The notes beneath the pieces were generated by a model, which saw only the letters and a program-made list of their open reading frames with translations, was not told the DNA's origin and made no database searches. Made by a program: the position numbers and the translations under genes. Positions 25,324 through 33,732 of a DNA stretch of 64,000 nucleotides are shown piece by piece. Location of the stretch: NCBI RefSeq assembly GCF_025642155.1, contig NZ_CP106798.1, forward strand, positions 5,828,001 to 5,892,000. Direction: 5' to 3'. This DNA comes from Streptomyces sp. HUAS 15-9. GTDB taxonomy: Bacteria > Actinomycetota > Actinomycetes > Streptomycetales > Streptomycetaceae. The stretch's first letter is position 1. Each line of letters opens with the position of its first letter.

Positions 25324-26652
25324 ATGGCACAGGAAGTGACGCGGGTAGCGCGGATCGAGCTGCCGGACGGTACGCCGGTGTGGGCCCGGATATCGGGGGC
25401 CGAGGAGCTGGCCGTGCCGTCGGGGGAGCTGTCGTACACGGACACCGGGTTCGCCGAGCGGGTGGAGGCGAGCGTCGAGAGCCTGCACTCGCTCGTCACC
25501 GGGGTCGCACGGTCACTGGCCGGTCCGCTGCGCGCGGTGCGGCCGGACGAGGTGAGCGTGGAGTTCGGGATCGAGCTGACCGCGAAGGCCGGCAAGGTCG
25601 TGGGCCTGCTCGCGGACGGCGAGGCCAAGGCGGGCATCACGGTGACCCTGACGTGGAACGGCGGCGGCCCACCGGATCCGTCGTCCCCGGACCCCGCCCC
25701 GGACCCGACTGCACACCCGACCCCGCCCTCCAGCCCGGCCCCCACGCCCCCGGCAACATCCCCGACTCCGGCATCCACGGCCCTTGCCGCGTCTCCCGCT
25801 CCGGGCTCGGCGTCGGCGTCTGTGGGCCGTGTCCCGGTTCCGGTTTCGCGCTCGGCCTCGGCATCGACAGGCCCGGCCGCGCTCGTGGAGCCCCGCGTCG
25901 ATCCTGTGGTCTCCGGCGCTGCGTCGGCCTTGGCATCCATGGGCCCTGCCCTGTCTCCCGCTCCGGGCTCGGCGTCGGCGTCTGTGGGCCGTGTCCCGGT
26001 TCCGGTTTCGCGCTCGGCCTCGGCATCGACAGGCCCGGCCGCGCTCGTGGAGCCCCGCGTCGATCCTGTGGTCTCCGGCGCTGCGTCGGCCTTGGCATCC
26101 ATGGGCCCTGCCCTGTCTCCCGCTCCGGGCTCGGCGTCGGCGTCTGTGGGCCGTGTCCCGGTTGCGGTTTCGCGCTCGGCCTCGGCATCGACAGGCCCGG
26201 CCGCGCTCGTGGAGCCCCGCGTCGATCCTGTGGTCTCCGGCGCTGCGTCGGCCTTGGCATCCATGGGCCCTGCCCTGTCTCCCGCTCCGGGCTCGGCGTC
26301 GGCGTCTGTGGGCCGTGTCCCGGTTGCGGTTTCGCGCTCGGCCTCGGCATCGACAGGCCCGGCTGTCGTCACGGCGTTCCGGCCCGATCGTGTGGTCCCT
26401 GGCGCTGCCCCGACCCCGGCATCCCCGGCGCCCACGGCATCCCCGGCCCCCGACGCGGCTCCCCCCTCAGGCTTGCCCTCACGGTGTGAGCCGGGGGCCG
26501 GGGGTCGGGCGGGGTCGGGCCATCCCAACTCCCCCACCGCCCCCGGCAACAACCCCCCACCCAACCTCGACCGCACCCCACGCGCGGGCGCGTCCACCGG
26601 CGTTCCGGTGCATGGGGGCGCCCGGGGGGACTTCGGTGGGGGCGGGGTATGA
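25324..26652 (+). CDS. Trypsin-co-occurring domain (CU044_2847/Trypco1-type) protein with tandem-repeat tail
   Basis: 442 residues. The first about 110 (VTRVARIELPDGTPVWARIS to AGITVTLTWNG) match the short beta-rich Trypco1 (CU044_2847-type) domain, known to be encoded next to trypsin-like proteases in bacterial conflict systems. The rest is a Pro/Ala/Ser-rich low-complexity tail with three and a half copies of a 54-residue repeat (25792-26361). It overlaps the protease gene by 4 bp (ATGA), so the products are probably partners. GGGGGA precedes the ATG. Confidence 0.82.
   Translation: MAQEVTRVARIELPDGTPVWARISGAEELAVPSGELSYTDTGFAERVEASVESLHSLVTGVARSLAGPLRAVRPDEVSVEFGIELTAKAGKVVGLLADGEAKAGITVTLTWNGGGPPDPSSPDPAPDPTAHPTPPSSPAPTPPATSPTPASTALAASPAPGSASASVGRVPVPVSRSASASTGPAALVEPRVDPVVSGAASALASMGPALSPAPGSASASVGRVPVPVSRSASASTGPAALVEPRVDPVVSGAASALASMGPALSPAPGSASASVGRVPVAVSRSASASTGPAALVEPRVDPVVSGAASALASMGPALSPAPGSASASVGRVPVAVSRSASASTGPAVVTAFRPDRVVPGAAPTPASPAPTASPAPDAAPPSGLPSRCEPGAGGRAGSGHPNSPTAPGNNPPPNLDRTPRAGASTGVPVHGGARGDFGGGGV
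25792..26361 (+). repeat. 162-bp tandem repeat, about 3.5 units
   Basis: Units begin at 25792, 25954, 26116 and 26278; period exactly 162 bp (54 codons, in frame). Units 1 and 2 appear identical; unit 3 differs by a single base (Pro to Ala), and the fourth is partial. Confidence 0.93.
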
Positions 26653-28766
26653 CCGATCGGCACGACGGGGGCGCATCGGATGGGTTTCATGCCGCCCACC
26701 ATGCTCTGCGTGAACTCGTCATGGCGGCGACCGTGCGCATTCATCGCACAGGTGTCGGGTATGCCCTGGACGAACCCGGCACCTTCCTCGGCAGCGGCTT
26801 CTTCATCGCGCCGAACTGGGTTCTGACCTGCGCACACGTCGTAGACGGAGGGGAGGGCGGCGAAGTGGCCGTGGTCTATGAGACCGGACCGGGCCAGGGA
26901 CCGTCCGCCGTCCCCGGCCGGGTCGCGGTGACCCTGCCCGAGCACGTCGAACGCCGGATGCCCGGCAGCTGGCCCGCCCCGGACCTCGCGCTCGTCCGGC
27001 TTCGTGAACCCGTCGACCACGACTGCGTGTACGTCTCCGAGCGGCCCACGGCGCACTACGGCGAGGGCAGGGTGTTCTACGCGGGCTGGACCGTGACCGG
27101 AGGTCAGCTGCAGATCCTGGACGGGTTCCTCTCCGTGCAGGGAACCATCGGCGGCTGGTCGGCGGGGGTGCAGATGCGGCTCGGGCAGAACGATCTGCCA
27201 CCCGGTGTCTCGGGCGGGCCCGTGATCGATCCGGTGCGCGGTGAGGTCATCGGCGTACTGAAGTCCCGCGCCGACCACGGCACGGGCGGCACCTCCACGG
27301 GGATCGAGCGCCTGCGGACGTCACAGGTGCCGCCGGACGCGGTGCGGACCGAGCACGACGACGTCTACCAGGCCGTTTTCCACGCCCATGACCGCTACCA
27401 CCGCGACCGGCAGCAGCCCTCCGACTCCCGCCGCCCCACCTGGGCCGACGTGCAGGGGGAACTCGGCACCCGCCCCGGCCGCACGCTCGGCCCCTATGAG
27501 CGCAGCGAGTTGCTCGGCCGGCTCGCCGACCTGCCGCCTCCCGCCACCACCCGCGCTCTGCTCGACCTCCTCGACTCCCTGCCGAACTTCCAGTTCCCCT
27601 CCCTGATGCCCGCGCCGCGCGGCTGGCGCGACGGCCTCGGCATGCTGTACGAGAACGCCCGGCACGACGGCGAGCTGAAACTCGTACTCGACTACGCGAT
27701 GCGGGTCATGTGCGCCGAGCGTCCAGCGACGCCCAGCATGTTGGACGCCGAACAGGACCTGTGGGACTGGGTGAAGAAGGCGTCGACCGGGCTCGACAGC
27801 GGTTACCGCAACGGCCTGGTCCGGCAGCGTGCCAAGTGGCTGGGGCTGCGGCGCCGTCCCGCGATCGGGCCGACTTCACCGGGGGAGCAACTTCCCGAGC
27901 ACCCCCGGGACGCCGGGCCCGCACTGTCCGTGCTGCTCGAAGTGCTGCCCAGGGGCTGGGAGCCCGACCGCTGCGACTGGTCCGTCTGCGTGGCCCGTCC
28001 CGACGGTGACGTGACCCGTCTCCACGAGGCCGAGCGCACACTGCTGGACGACCTTCCGGCTCAGGTCGTCACACCGCTCGCGGAGGCCTTCCGCCGCTGT
28101 GACGTGCCGGGGCGGCCCGTGGCCCTGCACGCGGCCCTGCCGCACCAGCTGCTCGGGCTGGCCGTGGACGAGTGGAGGCTGCGGCCGGACGGGCCCCCGC
28201 TGGGCGAGCAGCGTCCGGTCGTCGTGCGCTGCTCCGACCGCGACCAGCTGCCCGGTGACGGCGAGTTCGGGATGTCCGGCCCCGAGTGGGGCGAGGACGG
28301 CGACGAGGGCCACGAGCGCCTGGACCGTTGGCGGCGGCTGCACGCCCGTGACGCGCAGGCCGAAGTCCTCGACTGCGACGACGGAGTGCGCGAGCCGGTG
28401 CCGACCATGGACGAACTGCGCGGTCTGGGGCCCCGTACGATCCCGGTGCTGTGCCGCTACGGCGACCGGCGCTACGAGGACGACGGCGCCGCGCTCGGCA
28501 GGATCGTGCACGCCGGCTTCGGCGTGGTCCTGTGGCGCCGCTGGCGAGGCCAACCGGACGCCGTGTGCGGGGAGTTCCACCGCGGAGCCAAGAAGGTCGT
28601 CGACGACGGGGACGGCGCGGCGTTCCTGCCCGACCTGGTGCACCGGCTCCGGGTGAACCTCCGAGCGGGTCTCGTCGAGGCCTACTGGGCCGACGGCATC
28701 GCGCTGTTGTACGACGATCCGCACCAACCCCTGCCCGGAACAGGCGATCTGCTGGAGGCTCCCTGA
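26649..28766 (+). CDS. Trypsin-like protease with VMAP-C-type C-terminal domain
   Basis: 705 residues. Residues about 25-220 are a chymotrypsin-fold protease with all three catalytic sites: His in LTCAHVVDGG, Asp in APDLALVRL, Ser in PGVSGGPVID. There is no signal peptide, so it acts in the cytoplasm. Residues about 275-400 are a helical effector-associated-type region (LGRLADLPPPATTRALLDLL). Residues about 410-700 resemble the vWA-MoxR-associated protein C-terminal domain (FGVVLWRRWRGQP). In such systems the protease is thought to be the effector held by the VMAP region and released by the MoxR/vWA pair. It is coupled to the Trypco1 gene. Confidence 0.85.
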   Translation: MTDRHDGGASDGFHAAHHALRELVMAATVRIHRTGVGYALDEPGTFLGSGFFIAPNWVLTCAHVVDGGEGGEVAVVYETGPGQGPSAVPGRVAVTLPEHVERRMPGSWPAPDLALVRLREPVDHDCVYVSERPTAHYGEGRVFYAGWTVTGGQLQILDGFLSVQGTIGGWSAGVQMRLGQNDLPPGVSGGPVIDPVRGEVIGVLKSRADHGTGGTSTGIERLRTSQVPPDAVRTEHDDVYQAVFHAHDRYHRDRQQPSDSRRPTWADVQGELGTRPGRTLGPYERSELLGRLADLPPPATTRALLDLLDSLPNFQFPSLMPAPRGWRDGLGMLYENARHDGELKLVLDYAMRVMCAERPATPSMLDAEQDLWDWVKKASTGLDSGYRNGLVRQRAKWLGLRRRPAIGPTSPGEQLPEHPRDAGPALSVLLEVLPRGWEPDRCDWSVCVARPDGDVTRLHEAERTLLDDLPAQVVTPLAEAFRRCDVPGRPVALHAALPHQLLGLAVDEWRLRPDGPPLGEQRPVVVRCSDRDQLPGDGEFGMSGPEWGEDGDEGHERLDRWRRLHARDAQAEVLDCDDGVREPVPTMDELRGLGPRTIPVLCRYGDRRYEDDGAALGRIVHAGFGVVLWRRWRGQPDAVCGEFHRGAKKVVDDGDGAAFLPDLVHRLRVNLRAGLVEAYWADGIALLYDDPHQPLPGTGDLLEAP

Positions 28767-28808
28767 TGCGACGCCCCCTCGCGCGACGCGCTCCATGCGC
28801 CTTCCGGC

Positions 28809-28839
28809 CCCTTACCAGCTTTGCCGTGTGTCGATACCG
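28809..28839 (+). promoter_or_regulatory. Shared 31-bp promoter-like element, copy B
   Basis: Begins CCCTTACCAG and ends GTCGATACCG, matching copy A (24602-24632) at 25 of 31 positions. It is 55 bp before the MoxR gene, in the only sizeable gap between the protease and ATPase genes, so it probably drives the second half of the block. Confidence 0.6.
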
Positions 28840-28893
28840 TGAAGCACGTTCGACGGCTGCCGTGGTGGTACGAGTGACGACGAGGACCGGACC

Positions 28894-29967
28894 ATGACCG
28901 AATCCAGTGAGTGGCTCATCTACCGAGGCGCCGGGGAACCCCACGACGGAATGAGCCGCTTGCCTCCCCCGCCGCCCTGGCGGGACTTCGCCGGCCGGGA
29001 CGCGGCGCGCGACGGCGACGGTGGCGGCGACGGCTCCCAGGACCGCAGACTGGGCGCGCACCGGCATCTGGCGGAACTGCACCGGCCGGGCGCCGAGGAA
29101 CTCGAGATGATCAACGCGGCGCTCTATCTGCGCCGCCCTCTCCTCGTCACCGGCAGTCCCGGCGCGGGCAAGAGCACGCTGGCCCATTCCGTGGCGTACG
29201 AGCTGGGACTCGGCGACGTCCTGCGCTGGTCCATCGTCAGCCGCTCCACGCTCCAGGACGGCCTGTACCACTACGACGCCATCGCCCGCCTCCAGGACGT
29301 GCAGATCGCCGCCCAGGGGGATGGGGGCACCGCCCTGTTCGAGCGAAGCCGAGAACTTGGGGGAGGATCGGCGGCCGGCAGTCCCGGGGCGGTCGAGGCG
29401 ATCGGCAGCTACATCCGCCTCGGCCCGCTCGGCACCGCCCTGCTGCCCTCCGACACCCCGCGCGTGCTGCTCATCGACGAGCTCGACAAGAGCGACATCG
29501 ATCTGCCCAACGACCTGCTGAACGTGCTGGAGGAGGGCGAGTTCGAGATCCCTGAACTGCAGCGTCTCGCCGACCGGTTGCCCGACGGCGAAACCGAGGT
29601 GCTCACCGCCGACGGCACCAAGGTCCGCGTCCGCGACGGCCGGGTGCGCTGCCGGGCCTTCCCGTTCGTGGTCCTCACCAGCAACGGGGAACGGGACTTC
29701 CCGGCCCCCCTGATGCGCCGCTGCATCCACCTCGAACTGGGCCGCCCCGACCACAACAGGCTCGCCACCTTCGTCCGCGCCCACCTCGGTGACGAGGCGG
29801 CGCGTGCGGGCGACGATCTGATCAGCCGCTTCCTGGAGCGCTCCCGCAGCGAACTCCTCGCCGCGGACCAGCTGTTGAACGCGATCTATCTCACCGACGC
29901 GGCGGCCCCGCCCAGTCGTGACCGCCTCGCCGACCTGCTCATCCAGCGACTCGACCGCCCGAGGTGA
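28894..29967 (+). CDS. MoxR-family AAA+ ATPase
   Basis: 357 residues. Walker A VTGSPGAGKSTLA (about residues 86-98), Walker B VLLIDELDKSDIDLPNDLLN (about 191-210), sensor 1 VLTSNGERDFP and sensor 2 region APLMRRCIHLELG. It has the MoxR beta-hairpin insert. MoxR ATPases remodel vWA-domain partners; the next gene, 7 bp downstream, encodes one. An in-frame piece of a Streptomyces interspersed repeat (29323-29365) adds about 15 Gly/Arg/Glu-rich residues after position 143, between Walker A and Walker B. Confidence 0.9.
   Translation: MTESSEWLIYRGAGEPHDGMSRLPPPPPWRDFAGRDAARDGDGGGDGSQDRRLGAHRHLAELHRPGAEELEMINAALYLRRPLLVTGSPGAGKSTLAHSVAYELGLGDVLRWSIVSRSTLQDGLYHYDAIARLQDVQIAAQGDGGTALFERSRELGGGSAAGSPGAVEAIGSYIRLGPLGTALLPSDTPRVLLIDELDKSDIDLPNDLLNVLEEGEFEIPELQRLADRLPDGETEVLTADGTKVRVRDGRVRCRAFPFVVLTSNGERDFPAPLMRRCIHLELGRPDHNRLATFVRAHLGDEAARAGDDLISRFLERSRSELLAADQLLNAIYLTDAAAPPSRDRLADLLIQRLDRPR
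29323..29365 (+). repeat. Interspersed GC-rich repeat inserted in frame in the MoxR gene
   Basis: A 43-bp unit opens GGGGGCACCGCCC and closes TTGGGGGAG. The same ends occur in a shorter unit inside kgd (43506-43536). From memory, similar short units are scattered in Streptomyces genomes. It encodes GGTALFERSRELGGG. Confidence 0.6.
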
Positions 29968-29974
29968 GGCGCTG

Positions 29975-32900
29975 ATGCCCGACGCAGGGGGGCGACATGG
30001 CCCCGTCCAGCCCGGCAGCGGTCCCGAGGACGGGCCTCCGGGCGCGCCCGAAGCCGTGGGTTCCCCCGTCCCCGGCGGCGACCCGATCACCGACGACCCG
30101 ATCGCCGCCGACTCGATTGCCGATCCGATCGCCGAACTGATCGCCCGGCTGCGGGAGATCGGCCTCGACCCGGACGCCGAAGGGCTGTGCGACGCCCTGT
30201 GGCTGGCCGGCCGGACGCACCCGACGTGTGCCGCCGAGCCCGAGGACCCGGTCACCCGGCCGAGTGGCCCGGCGGCGGGGAACGGCGGCGAGCGGACCTT
30301 CCCGGACCCGGCATCCGCCACGGCCCGGCCCCGGACCCCGGACCGGGCCCCCGAGGCACCGGAGCCACAGGAGTACGACGCGGGCGTCGACCGCCGTGTG
30401 GCCCTGTATCCGCTGCCGTTCTCCGGCGCCCCGCCCAAGGGGGTTCCGGGGCGGGTGGCACCCCTGCCCGTCGGGGTACCCGCTGCCCCCGCCTTTCCCG
30501 CTCCACTCGAACTCCAGCGCGCTTTACGGCCGTTGCAGGGCTACCGGAGCCCGGCTCCACCGCTGCGCTCGGCGCTCGACGAGACGGCGACGGCGGAGCT
30601 GAGCGCGCGGGCGGGCGGACTCGTCATTCCCGTGTTCCGGGCAGTGCGCCGGGCCGACGCGCGGCTCCAGCTGGTGATGGACGCCTCCTCGTCCATGCGG
30701 GTGTGGGACCGCATGTTCACCGAACTGGAGCAGGTCTTCGCGCAGTTGGGCGCCTTCTGGGACATCGAGGTCAGCCATCTGCACCAGGGTCCGGACGGCG
30801 AACCGGCCGTCAGCCGCAGCCCCGAACCCCATGCGGCCCCGCTGCACTCCGTCGACCGGCTCAGCGATCCCACGGGACGCCGCATCACCCTGCTGGTCAG
30901 TGACTGCGCGGGCCCTCTGTGGCGGTCCGGCCAGGCCCACCGGCTGCTCCACCATCTCTCCCGGCAGGCCCCGGCCGCCGTGCTCCAGCCATTGCCGCAG
31001 CGCATGTGGAACCGCACCCGGCTCCCGGTGCTCTACGGCGAGTTGATGCGGGGCGAAAGCCTGGGGGGCGCCGCCGCGCTACGGGTGCGCACCCACGCCG
31101 GAACGCCCACGGAGGCCCGCCGCGGCGAGCTGCCCGTGCCCGTGCTGCCGCCCGAGCCGGTGGCCCTGGGAGCCTGGGCGCGGCTGCTGTCCAAGGCCGG
31201 CACCGGGCCCGTGGCCGGTGCCGTGGGCTGGGTGCGGGCCGACCAGCCGCCCGTGTCGGCGGGCCGTCCCGGCCGCCGTGCGTCCCCGCTCGAACTGGTC
31301 AGCAGGTTCCGCTCCACGGCCTCCCCGGCCGCGGGACGCCTCGCCGTCCATCTGGCGGCCGCCCCGCTCTGCCTGCCCGTGATGCAGCTGGTGCAGCGGA
31401 CCATGATGCCCGACTCCGGTCCCTCCGAACTGGCCGAGGTGCTGCTCAGCGGCCTGCTGGCGCGGGCCCGCGAGGAGCGCGCCCAGGACGGCGTCCAGTG
31501 GTACGAGTTCGCGCCGGGCGTACAGGAGTCGCTGCTGTCGACGCTGGGACGGGACGAGGCCCTGCTGGTGCTCAAGCACTGCTCGGAGTACATCGAGCAG
31601 CGCTTCGGCAAGGGCGGCCCCAACTTCCCGGCGCTGGCCCTGGCCCAGCTCGGCAGCGGCGGCGGGGGGCGCCCGTACGCGCCCGGCGGCTACCCGGCCG
31701 AGAACGGTGACGGCAGCGCCGCGACTCCGGTCCCGCAGCCCTTCGCCGAGGTCGCCGCGCGCGTCCTGGAGCGGTTCATGCCGCTGCCCGAGCAGTTCGC
31801 CCTGTACGGCAGCCGGGAGCGGGAGCAGACGGACCAGAGCCGCCCCGCGCACCCGGCCGTTCTCCGGGCCCGCACGCTGGTCGAGCGGTTCGACCGCGAG
31901 GGCATGGTGCAGGACATCATCGACGCCGTTCAGCTGCTGCGCGGCGCCACCGAGCACGAACGGCCCGCGGGCCGGGACTTCGAACTGTGGGCCGAGTACG
32001 CCCACTGTGTCCTGCGGCTGTGGGAGATGCAGGGCGGTGCGGAGCTGCTGCGCGAGGCGGAGACGGCCGCCGAGCGCGCGGTCACCCATCCCCGCGCGGT
32101 GCGCGAACGGGCCGTACTGGCACGGGTGTTGCGGGCGGCGGCGACGGACCGCAGGCGGCACGGGGACCAGCACGGCGCGCTCGAACTGCTGCGCCGTGCC
32201 GACCGTGAGTACGCCGTCGCGTGCGGGGCGCCCGATCTGGACGAGACGGAGGCGCTCCGGCTCACCCTGGAACGGGTGGGTGCCCTGGAGGCGCAGTGGC
32301 GGCTGGGCGGCGACAGTGCCCTGCTGCAGGGCGCGGTCGGCATGCTGGAGGCCTTCGCCGACGCGTGGCCCGACCGCCGCGGCCGTCCGCCCGAACTCCC
32401 CCTCGCACACGGCCGCGTCCTGCTGCGGCTGTCCGGGGTGACGCCCGACCGGGAACAGGCCCGCCGGTACGCGGAGCAGAGCGCGCAGTCGCTGCGCAGT
32501 GCTCTTGAGCACGACTCCGACGCAGGCGAAGGGCATCCCCCCGTGAGGGTTCTCCTCGATCTGGTCGACGCGCTCCTGGTATCGGGCGGAGCGCTGGACG
32601 AGGCGCAGGCGCGGGTCGACGAGGCGCTGACCCGTACTCGTGAACAGAGCCCGCGCTCGGCCCTGTTGGTGCGTGCCGGACGCATCGGCACGGCCCGGTA
32701 CGACGAGTCGGGCGATCCGCATGAACTCCAGGAGGCGGCACGGCACTTCGAGCAGGCCGCCCAGCGGATGCCCCGGGACGAGTCCGCCCACGCCGATGTG
32801 CTCGCCGAGTGGGGCGAGGTACTGCTGCGCCGGGCCGCGCTGGAGAGGGGGTTCTCCGCCCAGGAGCCGCTGTCCCGGGCGATCCGGGTGCTGCGGGACT

Positions 32901-33415
32901 GCCGCACGGAGACGCCCGTGGGCAGCGCCCTGCTGGCCGGCCGTCTCCTCCTGCTGGGCCGGGCGCTGATGCTCAGGTACCGGGCGCGCGGCGACCGCGT
33001 CGATCTGCGCGAGGCCGAACATCTCCTCGGCCTCGCGGCGGCCGGCGCCGACGATCCGCTGCTGGCCGCGCGGTGCTGGCTGGAACGCGGGCAGGTCCAG
33101 TTCGAGGCGTACCAGAGTCTGGGCCGCCCGGCACGGCTGGACGAGGCGGTCGACGCGTTCCGGTCGGCCGCGGAGGCGGCCCGGGAGGCGGAGCAGGACG
33201 CGGAGACGGACCGCCGCCGTCAGGAATCAGTCGAACTGGGTGCGCAGGCACACCACTGGCGGGGTATGACCTACGAGGCGGCCATGCGTCCACGCGCCGC
33301 CCGCGAGGCCTATCGGGCGGCCCGGGCGGAGTGGTCGAAGCTGCCGGACGACCATGTGAGCACGAGCGAGCCGACGGCCGGCCAGACGGCACAGCGGCTG
33401 GCCGACCTGGAGTGA
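29975..33415 (+). CDS. vWA-containing SAV_2336-type protein with TPR-like tail
   Basis: 1146 residues. The first about 200 are disordered and Pro/Gly-rich. A von Willebrand A-like domain follows with an intact metal site DASSSM (about residue 236) and LLVSDCAGPLW. This N-terminal architecture is the SAV_2336-related type. The middle is helical, and residues about 650-1140 are Ala/Arg/Leu-rich TPR-like repeats (ALLVRAGRIGTARYDESGDP). It lies 7 bp after the MoxR gene and is its expected partner: MoxR plus vWA as switch, TPRs as scaffold. The start chosen is the ATG at 29975. Confidence 0.82.
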   Translation: MPDAGGRHGPVQPGSGPEDGPPGAPEAVGSPVPGGDPITDDPIAADSIADPIAELIARLREIGLDPDAEGLCDALWLAGRTHPTCAAEPEDPVTRPSGPAAGNGGERTFPDPASATARPRTPDRAPEAPEPQEYDAGVDRRVALYPLPFSGAPPKGVPGRVAPLPVGVPAAPAFPAPLELQRALRPLQGYRSPAPPLRSALDETATAELSARAGGLVIPVFRAVRRADARLQLVMDASSSMRVWDRMFTELEQVFAQLGAFWDIEVSHLHQGPDGEPAVSRSPEPHAAPLHSVDRLSDPTGRRITLLVSDCAGPLWRSGQAHRLLHHLSRQAPAAVLQPLPQRMWNRTRLPVLYGELMRGESLGGAAALRVRTHAGTPTEARRGELPVPVLPPEPVALGAWARLLSKAGTGPVAGAVGWVRADQPPVSAGRPGRRASPLELVSRFRSTASPAAGRLAVHLAAAPLCLPVMQLVQRTMMPDSGPSELAEVLLSGLLARAREERAQDGVQWYEFAPGVQESLLSTLGRDEALLVLKHCSEYIEQRFGKGGPNFPALALAQLGSGGGGRPYAPGGYPAENGDGSAATPVPQPFAEVAARVLERFMPLPEQFALYGSREREQTDQSRPAHPAVLRARTLVERFDREGMVQDIIDAVQLLRGATEHERPAGRDFELWAEYAHCVLRLWEMQGGAELLREAETAAERAVTHPRAVRERAVLARVLRAAATDRRRHGDQHGALELLRRADREYAVACGAPDLDETEALRLTLERVGALEAQWRLGGDSALLQGAVGMLEAFADAWPDRRGRPPELPLAHGRVLLRLSGVTPDREQARRYAEQSAQSLRSALEHDSDAGEGHPPVRVLLDLVDALLVSGGALDEAQARVDEALTRTREQSPRSALLVRAGRIGTARYDESGDPHELQEAARHFEQAAQRMPRDESAHADVLAEWGEVLLRRAALERGFSAQEPLSRAIRVLRDCRTETPVGSALLAGRLLLLGRALMLRYRARGDRVDLREAEHLLGLAAAGADDPLLAARCWLERGQVQFEAYQSLGRPARLDEAVDAFRSAAEAAREAEQDAETDRRRQESVELGAQAHHWRGMTYEAAMRPRAAREAYRAARAEWSKLPDDHVSTSEPTAGQTAQRLADLE

Positions 33416-33456
33416 CCCGGTCGTGGCGGGACGCCACGCGACGCAAGGGGGATGGG

Positions 33457-33657
33457 ATGGACGTAGGGAACGAGTCGCAGCGGCAGATGGCCGTGCACCG
33501 GACCGAGGCGGAGGAGCCGCTTCCGGATCTGTCGGAGCTGAGTCTGCCCGAGCTGAGGACCATTCAGCACCCTGTGCTGCGCGAAGTGGTGGAGGATCTG
33601 CGCGAGCGGTCCACCCGGCCGAGCGAGATGCTCTGGGGCTTCAACAGCGCGCTCTGA
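33457..33657 (+). CDS. fxsA: FxSxx-COOH cyclophane-type RiPP precursor (FxsA-type)
   Basis: 66 residues, with AAGGGG before the ATG. The leader has the conserved LPDLSELSLPELRTIQHPVL segment and ends in the core WGFNSAL; the last five residues FNSAL fit the defining F-x-S-x-x-COOH pattern. The core Phe is the site where FxsB-type radical SAM enzymes form a three-residue cyclophane. It lies between the vWA gene (41 bp upstream) and the maturase gene. The fate and target of the mature peptide are not known. Confidence 0.9.
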   Translation: MDVGNESQRQMAVHRTEAEEPLPDLSELSLPELRTIQHPVLREVVEDLRERSTRPSEMLWGFNSAL

Positions 33658-33668
33658 AACCAGGTAAC

Positions 33669-33732
33669 GCCGGTCATTTTCGCCATTGAATCGGTCAACG
33701 TCGAACGATCCGCGTTTGTGGGGATGACCGGC
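33669..33732 (+). other. Dyad between precursor and maturase genes
   Basis: GCCGGTCAT (33669-33677) is exactly complementary to ATGACCGGC (33724-33732), with a 46-nt loop. In mRNA it could fold over the first start codons of the maturase gene and lower maturase synthesis relative to the precursor. Confidence 0.4.

Noticed and set aside
25792..26361. Regularly spaced repeats as a CRISPR array
   Set aside because: The 162-bp units are contiguous, without unique spacers, and keep a single reading frame; no cas genes are nearby.
25182..27278. A long minus-strand frame with repeated Gly/Asp/Glu units
   Set aside because: It mirrors the tandem repeat of the plus-strand Trypco1 gene and lacks any domain or ribosome site.
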